Assembly: GCF_036669915.1 (NCBI RefSeq)
Contig: NC_089315.1
Coordinates: forward strand, 7,869,291-7,933,290
DNA length: 64,000 nt
From: Pocillopora verrucosa
Lineage: Eukaryota > Cnidaria > Anthozoa > Scleractinia > Pocilloporidae
Direction of reading: 5' to 3'
The position numbers were made by a program, and so were the translations under genes. Positions 38,301 to 48,899 of this stretch are shown here, in pieces. Each line of letters begins with the position of its first letter. The stretch's first letter is position 1. A model generated the notes under the pieces. The model saw only the letters and a list, made by a program, of their open reading frames with translations. It had not been told where the DNA came from and made no database searches.

Positions 38301-41300
38301 AGTTTGAGCCTTTCCTTTTTCTCAAAAACAAACAAAAAAATTCAAAACAGCATTGCAAAGTTGGCCTCTTTTTCTGACATACACCTTGAAATGAAAATGA
38401 AGCAACAATACCTTACTCATTGAAGGTGAATGCCAGATTAAACATCCTAGAATTTGTTTTTAAAAAACAAATATCACTCAAGATGATTTTGGAGTGTTTC
38501 AACTCTCTTTGGTTACTTCTCTCTGATTTCAGAGGGTTGTTTCTGTTTTCAGGTGTTCCTGTTCAGTTTCAATGACTCTTACATACAAAAATAATGTAAC
38601 TTTTCTGCAGTTAGCAAACAACATTGGAAATATCTAGACTACGTGCCAGTTGTGGAGGCTTATTTTATTTGCTTTATTGTAAGTGTCTCACAGAATTACG
38701 TGACAAGATATTTTGTACTGCTGATGAAATGATACTTGGGGATCACAGCAATAATCCAGACCAATTATCACAAAAAAGAGCTAAGGTTTGTACAATAACA
38801 GAGAGGTTTGAAAAAATGTTGACTTGAATGGAAAGGGAAGTGATGTAACTTTTGATGTCCTCCTTTCACCTGTTTGAGCAGTAATGAGATTTACATGACT
38901 ATTTGCATTTGTTGTGAAAAGGAGAAAAGAGAGAGCTTTTTTTTTGTACTTTGCTGTGGGATCCAATAAGGAGAAGATTGGGTAAAATCAGTAGTAGATT
39001 TTCGTGCTCTTGTTTACAATAAACGATACTTTGATCATGGTAATCTTAGTGATTATGGTAATGATACAGATAATAATAATATAGTAATACTAGTGATTTC
39101 AATTCACGCCTCCCCTCTTGGGACTTTTTGCGGACAATTTACACTCTGGCGGGAGGTTAATCAACATTCATTTTGTAACCATGAACCCGCCCAAGGCTTG
39201 CTTTGGTATTTTCCGTTCGTATCTTTACTTGAATGTTGTTTGTTCATTTTAGGATGTGTTCAAGTCTGGGTTCTTTTTCATAGAGGGAGTGTTTTACAAT
39301 GACAAACGTGATCCACTTTCAAAGGATTACAGCAAGTTAGTACATTTAGTTTAGCTTGTCATGTATTCAAATGAGTACATGATAATCACCACTCGAATTA
39401 AAACCAGCTACAGTTGTGGATTAAAGTCTTTACATAATTGAAAATAACTTCTACCAATCTTGCTAGCCTGTAAGATAGAGATATGTCCTGAAATGCATGC
39501 AGTAACGAAATCGGCGAAAATTTCGTCAAAATCGTCATCCGCCAGGCTGATTTCGGTGTGACGAATTTGACCAAAATTCGTCAAAATCGTCATCCGCAAG
39601 GCTGATTTCGGTGTGACGAATTTGACCAAAATTCGTCAAAATCGTCATCCACCAGGCTGATTCGGTGTGACTAATTTGACCAAATTCGTCAAAAATTGTC
39701 ACTTTTGACAATCTGATTTCGCTTTTACGAGTTTGACTAAAATTCGCCAAAATCGTCAAATCCGTGAACATTCACTCGGTTTCACAAAATTTCGTCAAAT
39801 TTGCCATTTTCAGTACTTTGTCAGATATGTCCAGAAATGCATGCAGTAACAAAAATGGCCAACATTCGTCAAAATCCAAAATGGTCAAATCCATGAAGCT
39901 TCACTCGGTTTGACAAAATTTCGTCAAATCTGCCATTTTCGTTACTGCGTGCATTTCTGGACATAAGTTTAAGATTGGTTTACATCCTTACTACATCTGT
40001 TTGACGGGAGTAGTAACAGGCTTCTTTGGTTACTAAATTAAATATTAGCCCACTAAACCTAAGGTTTGGCTTCAAATTCTAATAGTTTGTGATTTTTATT
40101 TGAGTATCCAAAGTAATCTGGACTGTTTTGGGTGCTTTACGTCGTCATGTGATTGGTCTAGAGAGCACGTGCCACCTTCTCATCCAATAAGTTTTAAAAC
40201 TAGAACCAAATGCAACTTGGCCACTTGCGTTTTCCGCGTCTCAGGCAGTTTGCTGGTTTTTGTTTTGAGTTCTTATTGACTGATATTCTTACAATAACAA
40301 TACCAATTACAGGGTGATCACTGAGTGGGCCAAAGATCCACAAAGAAGAAAGTGTCCTGGACTTGGCTTATTTACCAGTAAGCGAATGGAGGATGTAATA
40401 TTTGAAGACCTGAAAGTCAAATTAGGATACCCATATCTATATTGCCATCAAGGAAACTGTGAACATATTATCATGTTTACTGATCTTAGGTAAGAATATT
40501 CAAGAATATGGTAACTGGCAGGTCGCCCGAAAGTCATCTCGTCCTGAGTCATGTCGCCCGAAAGTTTTTGTCATGTTGCCCGAAATCCTGAGTCATGTCG
40601 CTCGAAGAAAAGTTAAATTTAAAAAAATCACTTAAAAAGATCAGACGTAAACCAAGAGTACACTGCAGTTGTTTTCAATTAACATATTTGCTTCTATACT
40701 TTTCTGTTTATTCCTCTTCGCATGTTATTTCCGTTCACTAAGGACGGTTAAAGGTAAATGCCTTAACAGTGCATCTTTGATCTACTATCGTCTCATCGTT
40801 GCGTTAGTTTGCAGGTGTCCCATTTGAGGACGTATGTCAGTGTTTATATTCCAGCCATATTTTGACGAGCTGCCATTTACGAAGAAATAGCGAGCATTCG
40901 AAAATAACCGTCCTTGTCGTCGTGGCCATCTTTTTGTGGACCATCCGTTTCTGTGTCTCCTTTTTGTGCACCGAAATACGATAGGAAAGTGGGGTGGAAG
41001 GGAGTGAAATGATGAATCGGTGACAGCTGTGGGTGGCAGACTGACAGATAAACAAACAGACAGACAGTCAATAAGACATTCAGACGAACAAGTTGCTTCA
41101 ATCACTAAAAAAGTTGATTGATTTTGGTGTTGCTTTCAAATTTTTAGACTGATGAATGTGGACGATAATCCGAACCTGAATGAATACCCAGTTCAAGTAT
41201 TCAAACATAGAGGAAAGCGAATCAGGTGCCGCGTGTGTGACGTTTACACTGCAAAGTAAGAGTTCACCAGGGAGTTCTTTAAGTATTTACTTGTTATCAT

Positions 41301-41727
41301 TATTTTCAGCCATAGGATCAAACTTTTTGGAGCTTTTCCCGATATAACTGTCCCTGTAGCATGTAGTGACGGGGATTTAGGGGGATTCTCGATAGGGGAA
41401 CTCTCCCCTGGGATGAGATGCTGGACCAGCCATGGCAGGAAACCCCCGGGAGGATACCCCCGGCAGGAAATCCGAGTCTGCTATAAGTACCTTCCTATCC
41501 TCCTTCATCGATCGCACGAAATCGCCAGCCGCAGAGCAAGTTTTCCATATATTTACGGGAAATTTTTCTTAATTTATTTCAGATGGGTGACAGTGAATGA
41601 TGTGTTAGCGTACGAAGAACCTTGTTTTTTCTGTGCCACTTGTTTTAAAGGACTTCATTACTCTCACAGCGGAGAAAAAATCTGCGATTTTCAGGCCTAT
41701 CCAGTGGTTGGGGACTTTGACTGGTGA
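35374..41727 (+). CDS. SNAPC3: snRNA-activating protein complex subunit 3 (SNAP50)
   Basis: SNAPC binds the proximal sequence element of snRNA genes and recruits RNA polymerase II or III; this subunit contacts the DNA. Exons: 35374-35544, 36707-36789, 37407-37470, 37875-37964, 38205-38243, 38684-38785, 39253-39335, 40313-40489, 41148-41255, 41583-41727 (TGA). All phases fit; 353 residues, against about 411 in human from memory. Family signatures: HVLGSQ-CLTELRDKI, FIEGVFYNDKRDP, MEDVIFEDLKVKLG, YCHQGNCEHI, then the C-terminal zinc-binding part with CRVC, YTAKWVTVND, PCFFCATCFKGLHY. Exon 1 is joined at GAA/GTATGC; the nearby AG/GTATTT donor would break the frame. The intron at 39336-40312 carries a MITE. 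Start ATG follows the first in-frame context (TCAATGGCGG). Confidence 0.93.
39482..39965. mobile_element. MITE-like element with terminal inverted repeats, in SNAPC3 intron 7
   Basis: The left end TATGTCCTGAAATGCATGC, then AGTAACGAAA, is mirrored at the right end by TTTTCGTTACTGCG, then TGCATTTCTGGACATA. A further left-end copy lies inside at about 39824-39852, so a second element or a partial duplication is nested in it. The interior is a family of TTCGTCAAA-type phrases plus a 55-bp tandem array. There is no coding sequence. It is a non-autonomous DNA element. Confidence 0.75.
39539..39703. repeat. 55-bp tandem repeat, three units
   Basis: Units at 39539-39593 and 39594-39648 are almost identical; a third at about 39649-39703 is diverged. 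Each has CAGGCTGATTTCGGTGTGAC and ATTCGTCAAAATCGTC. The array lies inside the MITE in SNAPC3 intron 7 and makes spurious minus-strand frames. Confidence 0.85.
40521..40607. repeat. Short minisatellite-like repeat
   Basis: The phrase TCATGT(C/T)G(C/T)CCGAAA and TCCTGAGTCATGTCGC recurs three to four times with irregular spacing, right after exon 8 of SNAPC3, in the intron. Confidence 0.7.
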
Positions 41728-42039
41728 TTCAATGTTAGAACTTGCTCAAAGTGAAAAAGCACACAGAGAAAAGGTACACGAAGCACAATTGGAAAAGCCA
41801 ACTCGAAAATGTACATCCTTACCTGTGATCCCTGGCCAACGAAGAGCAAAACCCATGAACCATTTCTGTTGATGGCCAATATTTTGTCAGAGGCATTTCT
41901 TTGTGAAGGCATAAAACCACGTAAAGAACAGCAATATGTTACGAAAGTTATCCGTTTTAGAAATAGAGATTCCCAACGCTATTCAAAATCATTCAGGTTG
42001 AAATTTTTGTTATAGTGATTCCATTTCTCGAAAACAATC

Positions 42040-42075
42040 GGGGCATCTGAGGTTCGATTCCTCTGGGGGATTTAT
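42040..42075 (+). repeat. B-box-like fragment, possible SINE remnant
   Basis: GAGGTTCGATTCCTC resembles the B-box and T-arm of a tRNA gene, but no A-box or cloverleaf is seen upstream. It is most simply a remnant of a tRNA-derived repeat between SNAPC3 and the SLATT-like gene. Confidence 0.35.
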
Positions 42076-42388
42076 ACTTTTCATTACTCCATGCGCATGA
42101 CAATTGTTTGAGATCGTTTTCGTATGTATAATTCGCGTTGTTAATATCAAAATTTATCGGATACGTTCGATGGAAAAAAGAAAGATCCGGATTAACGTGA
42201 CAATTTTATTTTCAGTTTCAATTCGTTAATTTCGTCTGTGTTTTAAGTAAATTGAATAAGTATTTGAACAGTTAAGTAGCGTCTGTGACGACTCAAAATT
42301 TCCCTTTCCATCCATGTTATACAACATCCTATTTTCGAAATCTAGAGAGTTCGCCTCATTTATTGCGGTTCGCGTCGCCGAATGCGCC

Positions 42389-43027
42389 ATGGGCGCAAGC
42401 ATTTCTACCCAAAAGATCTCTGAAGAAGATCAGTTGAAACGGCAAAACTTACAGAGTGAACTTGGCAAGATGCAACACAGTTTGCGAGTGACGGCAGCTG
42501 CTCATTACTTATCTTCAGAGCACTATAAAAGCCTGGATACAAAGCTTCAGTTCGCGTCAGTGATCTTGGGAAGTTTTGGGACCGCGGCAAGTGTGGCGTC
42601 TAAATTGGCCTGGAAAATGATGGTTTCAAACAGTCCTCGTATCGCACCGATCGTAGTTGCGACTTCCACAACTTCAGTACTCTTCACAGCTGTTGTGAAT
42701 ATACCAAATGTTCAAAATGCGCCGGCTAATCTGTACAAGGCTCACTTTAAGTCTGGTATTCAATGCCAGTACCTCGAGAAGCGAGCGAAGTTTCTGTCGG
42801 AAATGGAAGTGTGGGATACAAAGATTTCTTGGCAAACTCTTGCCAGCAAATACGATGCTTTGCTCAAGGAGAAGACAGAAGTGAACAGCCAAATGCAATC
42901 GGAGTACTGGGCTTACCGCAAGGCGTTAAAAAAAAACGAGGAAAAACAACTGGAAAAAAAGAGAAAAGAGGCTTTTTACCAGCAACCAGAAGGAACTCAA
43001 CCGTTACATCATGTTAGTGCTGAATAG
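42389..43027 (+). CDS. SLATT-like two-transmembrane protein, single exon
   Basis: Intron-less gene of 212 residues. The ATG at 42389 is chosen because its context (GCGCCATGGGC) is strong and the protein then starts MGASISTQ, a good N-myristoylation signal. A weaker in-frame ATG at 42314 would add 25 residues and hide that signal. Layout: polar N-terminal helix with LGKMQHSLRVTAAAHYLSSEH (20-residue part shown as LGKMQHSLR and AAAHYLSSEHY), first hydrophobic helix at about 53-75, short turn, second at about 84-105, then NLYKAHFKSG and a long C-terminal helix, ending in a Lys/Glu-rich coil (about 178-197). The His after helix one and the two-helix, long-helix order fit the SLATT fold, known in bacteria as a membrane effector of SMODS/SLOG-linked defence and also found in fungi. 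The role in animals is unknown. AATAAA follows at 43066. Confidence 0.75.
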   Translation: MGASISTQKISEEDQLKRQNLQSELGKMQHSLRVTAAAHYLSSEHYKSLDTKLQFASVILGSFGTAASVASKLAWKMMVSNSPRIAPIVVATSTTSVLFTAVVNIPNVQNAPANLYKAHFKSGIQCQYLEKRAKFLSEMEVWDTKISWQTLASKYDALLKEKTEVNSQMQSEYWAYRKALKKNEEKQLEKKRKEAFYQQPEGTQPLHHVSAE

Positions 43028-43065
43028 TTTTAAAAGTTTCAGTTTTGCGTGTCATCAGAGTTGGA

Positions 43066-43071
43066 AATAAA
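43066..43071 (+). promoter_or_regulatory. Poly(A) signal of the SLATT-like gene
   Basis: AATAAA about 40 bases after the stop codon of the SLATT-like gene, implying a very short 3' UTR. Confidence 0.65.
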
Positions 43072-46000
43072 AGGATAGAACGTTCCCCTCAGGGTATAAT
43101 TTTAACATTTCCGGATAGAAACTGCGATCGACCATGCGGTATTTTTGTTTTGATTATTTAGATATGAACTAAAATTTTACTTTTTGTTGTCGCTTTCCGT
43201 ACCGACAGAAGCTTTAAGTGAATATCGTTCATCGTGTCACAGCACAAGATATATGCAATTTACAATAGACCACTTTTGTAAACATTATTGTAATTATACC
43301 TTTTACATAGACTTAGAGCCTATTTCAAAACAAAAGATGCGATAGTTTAGTTGTGTATAAACCTAAGCATTATGCTACTTCCTGTTTCAAGAATTTAATT
43401 TTTTAAAATATCACTGCCGTGATGGTATGCTAGGAGATCTTTCCAGTTCACTATGCTACCATTAAAGTTCTTAATAATAACTTTTGATCCTTAGTTCTAT
43501 CTTTGGATTCGTAATTAAAAGTTGGATCCGTATGTTGTAATAACTTTGGATTTGTATTTGGATTGTTAAGGAAGTTTGCTCCTACACACATAAAAAGATT
43601 TATCTTAACTAATGAAAAAGTAAATATGAAACTGTGACATTCGTTGTTGTTTGAGATTCCAAGGAGTGACCTAACCTGTCAAAAGTTGACCTCTGATGAG
43701 TTCAAATTTAGACTAAGGACTCCGCTATTTTGAATACTGCTCAGCAAACTGCCGCCTTACTTGTGACGTGACAAAGCCACGCTTCTTTTTTTTTTTTGGT
43801 TAATCTCTTTGCGATCTTTTGGTACAGTTAGTAGCTGTTCAAAGAAGTGATTTTAAGCAAAGAGTGATACTGACTTTTTTTGTTGCTTTTTTTGTTTTTG
43901 AGTTTTTTGAGTTGTTTTTTTTAATGAAAAAATATTATTAGCTAAGGACGATTTTGTGTATGTTTTCGATGCCTGGAGAAAGTGATCTTGTGGAGTCGTT
44001 TGTGTTTGGTCAAGGACGAATTTAGATACCATCGTTAGCATGTTTATTTGATTTTGTTATTCGGAATGAATAATTTACGGAGGTAAGTTAATATGATGTG
44101 ATCCACTAACGTCGAAAATATATCAAGTCAAAGGAACAGTTTTGGGCTCAGTCCGCAATTTTGTCAACAAAATAAACACATACCGCTGAAAAAGATGATA
44201 ATTCGGACCACCTGCAAAGCTGTCAATTGTTTCTTGAAGGTTGTGCATGTTAAATATTCCGTAGTGACATCTCATTTACATCTACATCTACTCTTACGTT
44301 GGTAAAATCTGTACAGGCATCACACCAACCAACTCGCGCGCAAGGTGAGAAGACTATGTGAAGGCTTGAAATTATATTAAGTTCGATCTTGATCAAGAAA
44401 TGGGCCAGGAATATTCCATAATAGTGCAAATAATCGTGAAAGCTGATCGCGGAAAAGCGATTGCGTGACGCTCGGTAAGTTTAAGATACCAGACGAAAAA
44501 ACTCTTAAGGTTCTCAGTGTGCATTTTGTACCCACTCTGCAGTCTGCAGTCTACATTTTGTACCTAGTCTACATTTTGTATCCAGTCTGCAGTCTGCATT
44601 TTGTACTAACAAGTATCGGTGGCACTAATACAGGTTATTTTTGGGTACAGTTATTCGCACAACACACCTGTATGTGGGTTAACTCGACAGTTTCGTCCTT
44701 ATCCGCGTTAAAACTCTTCTTTCCTTTTGGAAACATGTAGACATCACTTATACTGTTTCAAGTAGTCCACCCACCCCAAAAAAATAACTCTTGCATGCAT
44801 AGCATGCCCATGTTTTTTTTGGCCATAAGCTAAACGCAAGCTGTTTTTAGAACACGCATTGGGGTGCGTGTGCGACCAAATTGTCTAGTAAGTCTAGTCT
44901 TCACAACTGGAGACAATTGTGGTCTGTAGAATCCAAAATACGGTCAGTAGTTAATTTTCATTTGTACTTTTTTCTAGTGGAGATTAAAAGTACATTGTTT
45001 CTCCTCCAAGGGGCACCTAAGCAAAGTCCCAAGTCATTAGTTAGAACTATTAAAAAGAGTCTTAAATAGTTTGTCGAATGTGAGTCCGATCCTAAATAAA
45101 CAAAAGAATGACCCCTAGAGAGAGAGCAGAAAGAAACGACAACTTTTGTCGTTAAGGAGTATATCTGTCAATCGTGACTTAAATTGAATAGTTTTGAGTT
45201 CTTTTCAAGTCTTAGTTAATAGAATCAACATTTTTCTATCAGAGAATGCAGTAACTTTGATTCTCGGATCTCGTGGGTTTTCAGTTGGTGGTAGTTTCTT
45301 GAGGAGCCAAAGCTGTGTTATATTCTACATCATTATCAGAACGTTGTAGATTTTAAAATGAGCCAATGGGTGATGGTTGTATACCATCTGACTAAAAACT
45401 GAAAAAGGAACAGCTAGGGAAGAGGGAAAACCAGGAGAAAAAAAGTAAGGAAATACATAAGTGGTTAAAAGAGTCAGCTTCTGCTGCCTGTATTATCAGG
45501 CTTCAATATGTGTGGGTGTCTATACCCATAACAACTTCAGGGAATACAGGTGGTGCCTTGTCTAAATTAGCACGGAAAAATAAAACCCACTAGCTACAGT
45601 GGAGAAAAGAAGGCAAAAAATGCCAGCTCAACCAATACTGTCTATTTAATTGCATTTAAGATTTCTTTATTACTTTAAATTTCTCAATAAATTAACACCT
45701 ATCAAATAGCAAAAGCCCTTTGAAGGAAGAGAGTTTTCAAATAACAACCCAAATATCAATACAAGAATTGTTACAAAAGGCAGATGCCTCAAGCACAACT
45801 GTAATTTGATAATAGGAAATAGTGCATTTAGGTCTTCCTCAATATTGGCCAATAGAAGAAAGTCTTTTGTGGAAGCAAAGATTACATGACAGCACCACTT
45901 TCTTAATGATTACTGCTCAAACTTATTCCTAAAGTCGAGAGAATGTACTGTTCCAGAAACTTTTCCTTGTGAATTATTTTGGTTGCCCCACAAAGTTGTG

Positions 46001-46801
46001 GGACATTTCAAGAAAAACAACAACATATTTATGCAAGCTTCACAAAGGCTCGTCAGAACATGTGTACGAGTCTTGGATGGCAAAAGTAGTAAGCACAGTC
46101 ATCCTCATAGCCTTGGTCTGTTTGGGTAGCCCTGTGGATAACAAGGGTTGGAGTCCAAATTGTCTTCAGAGTTTGAACAGAAAATCCTTCTCTGTCTCTT
46201 ATTTTTTTGTCCAACAAAGTAATGTGACAAGCTATGTTCCAACTGAATGATGTAACACCATTGCCAGTCAAAAAAAAGTTTACTGTCGACATTTAGTTAA
46301 AAAGATCTTTGAGTGAAATGAATTAATTTTATCTTCAAGACTATTAGACTTGTATAGTATGCAGTGGCCTAAGATTGAGTCCTTGACAACACAAGAAAAT
46401 GTTTTAGAAGGAAGTATGGCTAGGGTTTGCAACAACTGTAGAAATGTCCTTAGTTTATGCACAGGTAGGGAGCACTCAAAAGCATCCAACAATATTGTAA
46501 CATATTATATTAGCATCAAGTTGAGAAAGATAAAAAAGTTTACAGATTGAGCCACTGATTAATGTCCATTATGATCAGAAATTTAAATTTTGTTTTACAT
46601 AACTAACTTTGCAACTAAATCTCACTATTTTTGTATAATTTATATCTTAATCTGGCAGTGTACATCACCAATAGAACTCCCCTTTGATTTCTTTCTCACT
46701 TTCATTTCAATAATTCCATCACTAAATTTTTTGTACAAGGAGTATTAAATAGTCAAAATTTATGTCTGTATGTGCCATAAATATAAAAAAATATATTTTG
46801 G
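43072..46801. other. Intergenic region
   Basis: No gene is recognised. It contains T-rich stretches near 43.79 and 43.9 kb and a CTGCAGTCTGCATTTTGTAC-type repeat at 44.52 kb (listed separately). The part next to 46801 should include the 3' UTR of the minus-strand LysM gene. Confidence 0.5.
44520..44607. repeat. Irregular short tandem repeat
   Basis: The modules CTGCAGTCTGCA, AGTCTACATTTTGTA and CAGTCTGCATTTTGTAC repeat in a mosaic over about 90 bases. Confidence 0.7.
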
Positions 46802-48720
46802 TCAGCTATTATCAGAACTTTGGTCCTGATCTGTGTACTTTGTTCTAAGGTATACAAAGGCAATGAATCCAGGCAGTAATATACCTACAACAAACACAAG
46901 CACAATTACTCCCTTCCAACCAACTCCGCAAGCAGCACCAAGTGTCTTTTCTTGCTGTTTTCTCAGTTTTATAGGGTTTATGCAATTAATCGTCAGTGTT
47001 CTTGTGACTTCATCAAGATTACTCTTCCGCAAAGGTGTTGATTTGCAAATAAGTTTAAGATCATTGTCCATGTGCTTTAGAAAGCTGTTTGGTGAATCAA
47101 GAGCAGACCGAATACTAACAGTTCTAACACACTCTCCATTGGGTTCCATGTCCTCGTAATCAGACTCGTCATTCTCATCATCATTATCTACCCCTGATGA
47201 AGAAGGCTGGTTCCCTGGTATTTTGAGAGATGGAGGTCTTTGCTTTTTCTCAGAAACTTCAGTCAATATCCCATGTGGTTGGACTGGGATTTTAATGGTC
47301 TTAAGTGCATAAAAATCTTGATCACTGTATAGGTTGTTAACTCTCTTTAGCTCTGCAATCTGTGGAAAAACAATGCTCAGTCAGTATCAACATTTACAAT
47401 ACAAGCCAACATGAGTCTGTAAATTCCATATTTAAATTTGGTATGAAAATTTGCACCCAAAAAAATTTAAATAACTTTATTTTAACTTTAGCAATCATAT
47501 TCTCTGGAACACTGTTTTCTTAACATTTCCTATGATACTGACTGGGGAATTTTTTGACAATCAGGAGCCTCTTAAGTGCTGATCATTTCTGTTATTCCCA
47601 TAAGGGAATACTAACAGTTCTAACACACTCTCCAGAACAAGAACCTAACAACCACACCACTGTGTTAAATTTGATTCAAAGGTGATACTGTAAGGAAATA
47701 TCAGAGGCCATACACTCACGAGCGTGAATTGGTTAAATGCAAATAATAACTAATGGAATTGTACTTCAATCCAGTTGATTGGCAGTACTTCAATTTTCCT
47801 TTCCTCAATTTTTTCCTGAAGTAAATTGAAGAAAAATTATGCAATTCTTGAAATTAAGCAGAACAGGACCGCCAAAATTTAACATAATTCCTTCCCTAGT
47901 TTGGAGCCCTCTACCACATCAACCAGTTTTCTACTCAAGAAAAAATGTTATGGTTAACCAATATCATTGTTTTCATCTTCGCCCTCGTTTGCAGTCCTCT
48001 GCCACATCAACCAGTATTCTAGCCGAGAAAAAATGTTACGGTAACCAATATTATTTTTTTTGTCTTGACGCCCTCGAGCTCTATAAGATGTATCGAACTA
48101 AAGGGCATGGTGTTCTTGATCATAGAAAAATAAAAACCCTTACATTCACCTCTTTAAAGTGTTTAAGTTAATCATGAAGTTATAAAACAACATTACCAAT
48201 TCAAAACGGCATTATTTAAGGTTATGTAAGGAGTATGATCCAAGCTAATTATTGATTGTACAAATAATTTCCAACCTTGGAACATAAAACAGGGATAAGC
48301 ATAATATATAAGTTTTTATTTTCGTCTTCCTATCCATTTGTATATAATATATCAATTGGCATAAAAAGTGGAACAAATTAAATTGAAATAAGTATTAAAA
48401 TCACATACCGTACACCCGTATTGTAGAGAGAAACTTTGAATGGTATCAGATGGTTGAATTTCACGATCGATAGTTTCTGTCTTCTTAGACTGTTTAGAGG
48501 CTGTTTTAGTGGATGCATATGATCTCTTGTTTCTACTCCTTGGTCTAAGCTCTGTCATCTCCACTGAACCATCCTCGATCTCAACTTCCTCGGCTCGATC
48601 ATTCCCAAAGATATAAACCCGCGATGACGAGACATTTTGTATTTCATGATCAATTACCGAGTCTTCTTCTGAACGCGTTGAAACATAACTTGTATAGCCT
48701 CCTTTCTTCAAAAGAGACAT
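46802..48720 (-). CDS. LysM and transmembrane domain protein (LYSMD3/LYSMD4 type)
   Basis: Two exons: 48720-48409 and 47359-46802 (stop), phase 0 at the junction, 289 residues, close to the about 306 of vertebrate LYSMD3. An acidic, Ser-rich N-terminus is followed by one LysM domain at about residues 85-131, with the family signature split by the intron: SLQYGCT at the end of exon 1 and IAELKRVNNLYSDQDFYAL at the start of exon 2, then KTIKIPVQPHG. A linker with a strongly acidic run (DNDDENDESDYED) leads to one membrane helix at about 254-275 (GVIVLVFVVGILLPGFIAF) and a short polar tail. Family members are single-pass proteins; LYSMD3 is reported to be Golgi/surface located and to bind chitin- or peptidoglycan-type glycans. 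LYSMD3 and LYSMD4 cannot be told apart here. Confidence 0.9.
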
Positions 48721-48899
48721 GACTAATATTCCTCATTTTATAGACAAGTCATCGTTGTGTAGAAATATGCCAGTGATCCGTATTTAAACGCGACGCTCAG
48801 AATTATAAATTTTTGGATGAGAAAGAGCGTTCTCGTCCGCCATATTGAGCGTAAGACACGTCACGACTCTTTACTATATTTGGACATAGGGTAAACGTA

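Noticed and set aside
39482..39965. CRISPR-like array
   Set aside because: The repeats are directly adjacent without unique spacers and lie inside a TIR element in a eukaryotic intron.
40785..41105. Overlapping minus-strand frames with Cys/Ser/Leu-rich sequence
   Set aside because: Three shifted frames are open over the same simple-sequence part of a SNAPC3 intron; none has family motifs.
47839..48171. 110-codon + frame within the LysM gene intron
   Set aside because: Antisense to the intron, contains a local duplication (CCTCTGCCACATCAACCAGT and its copy), and has no motif.
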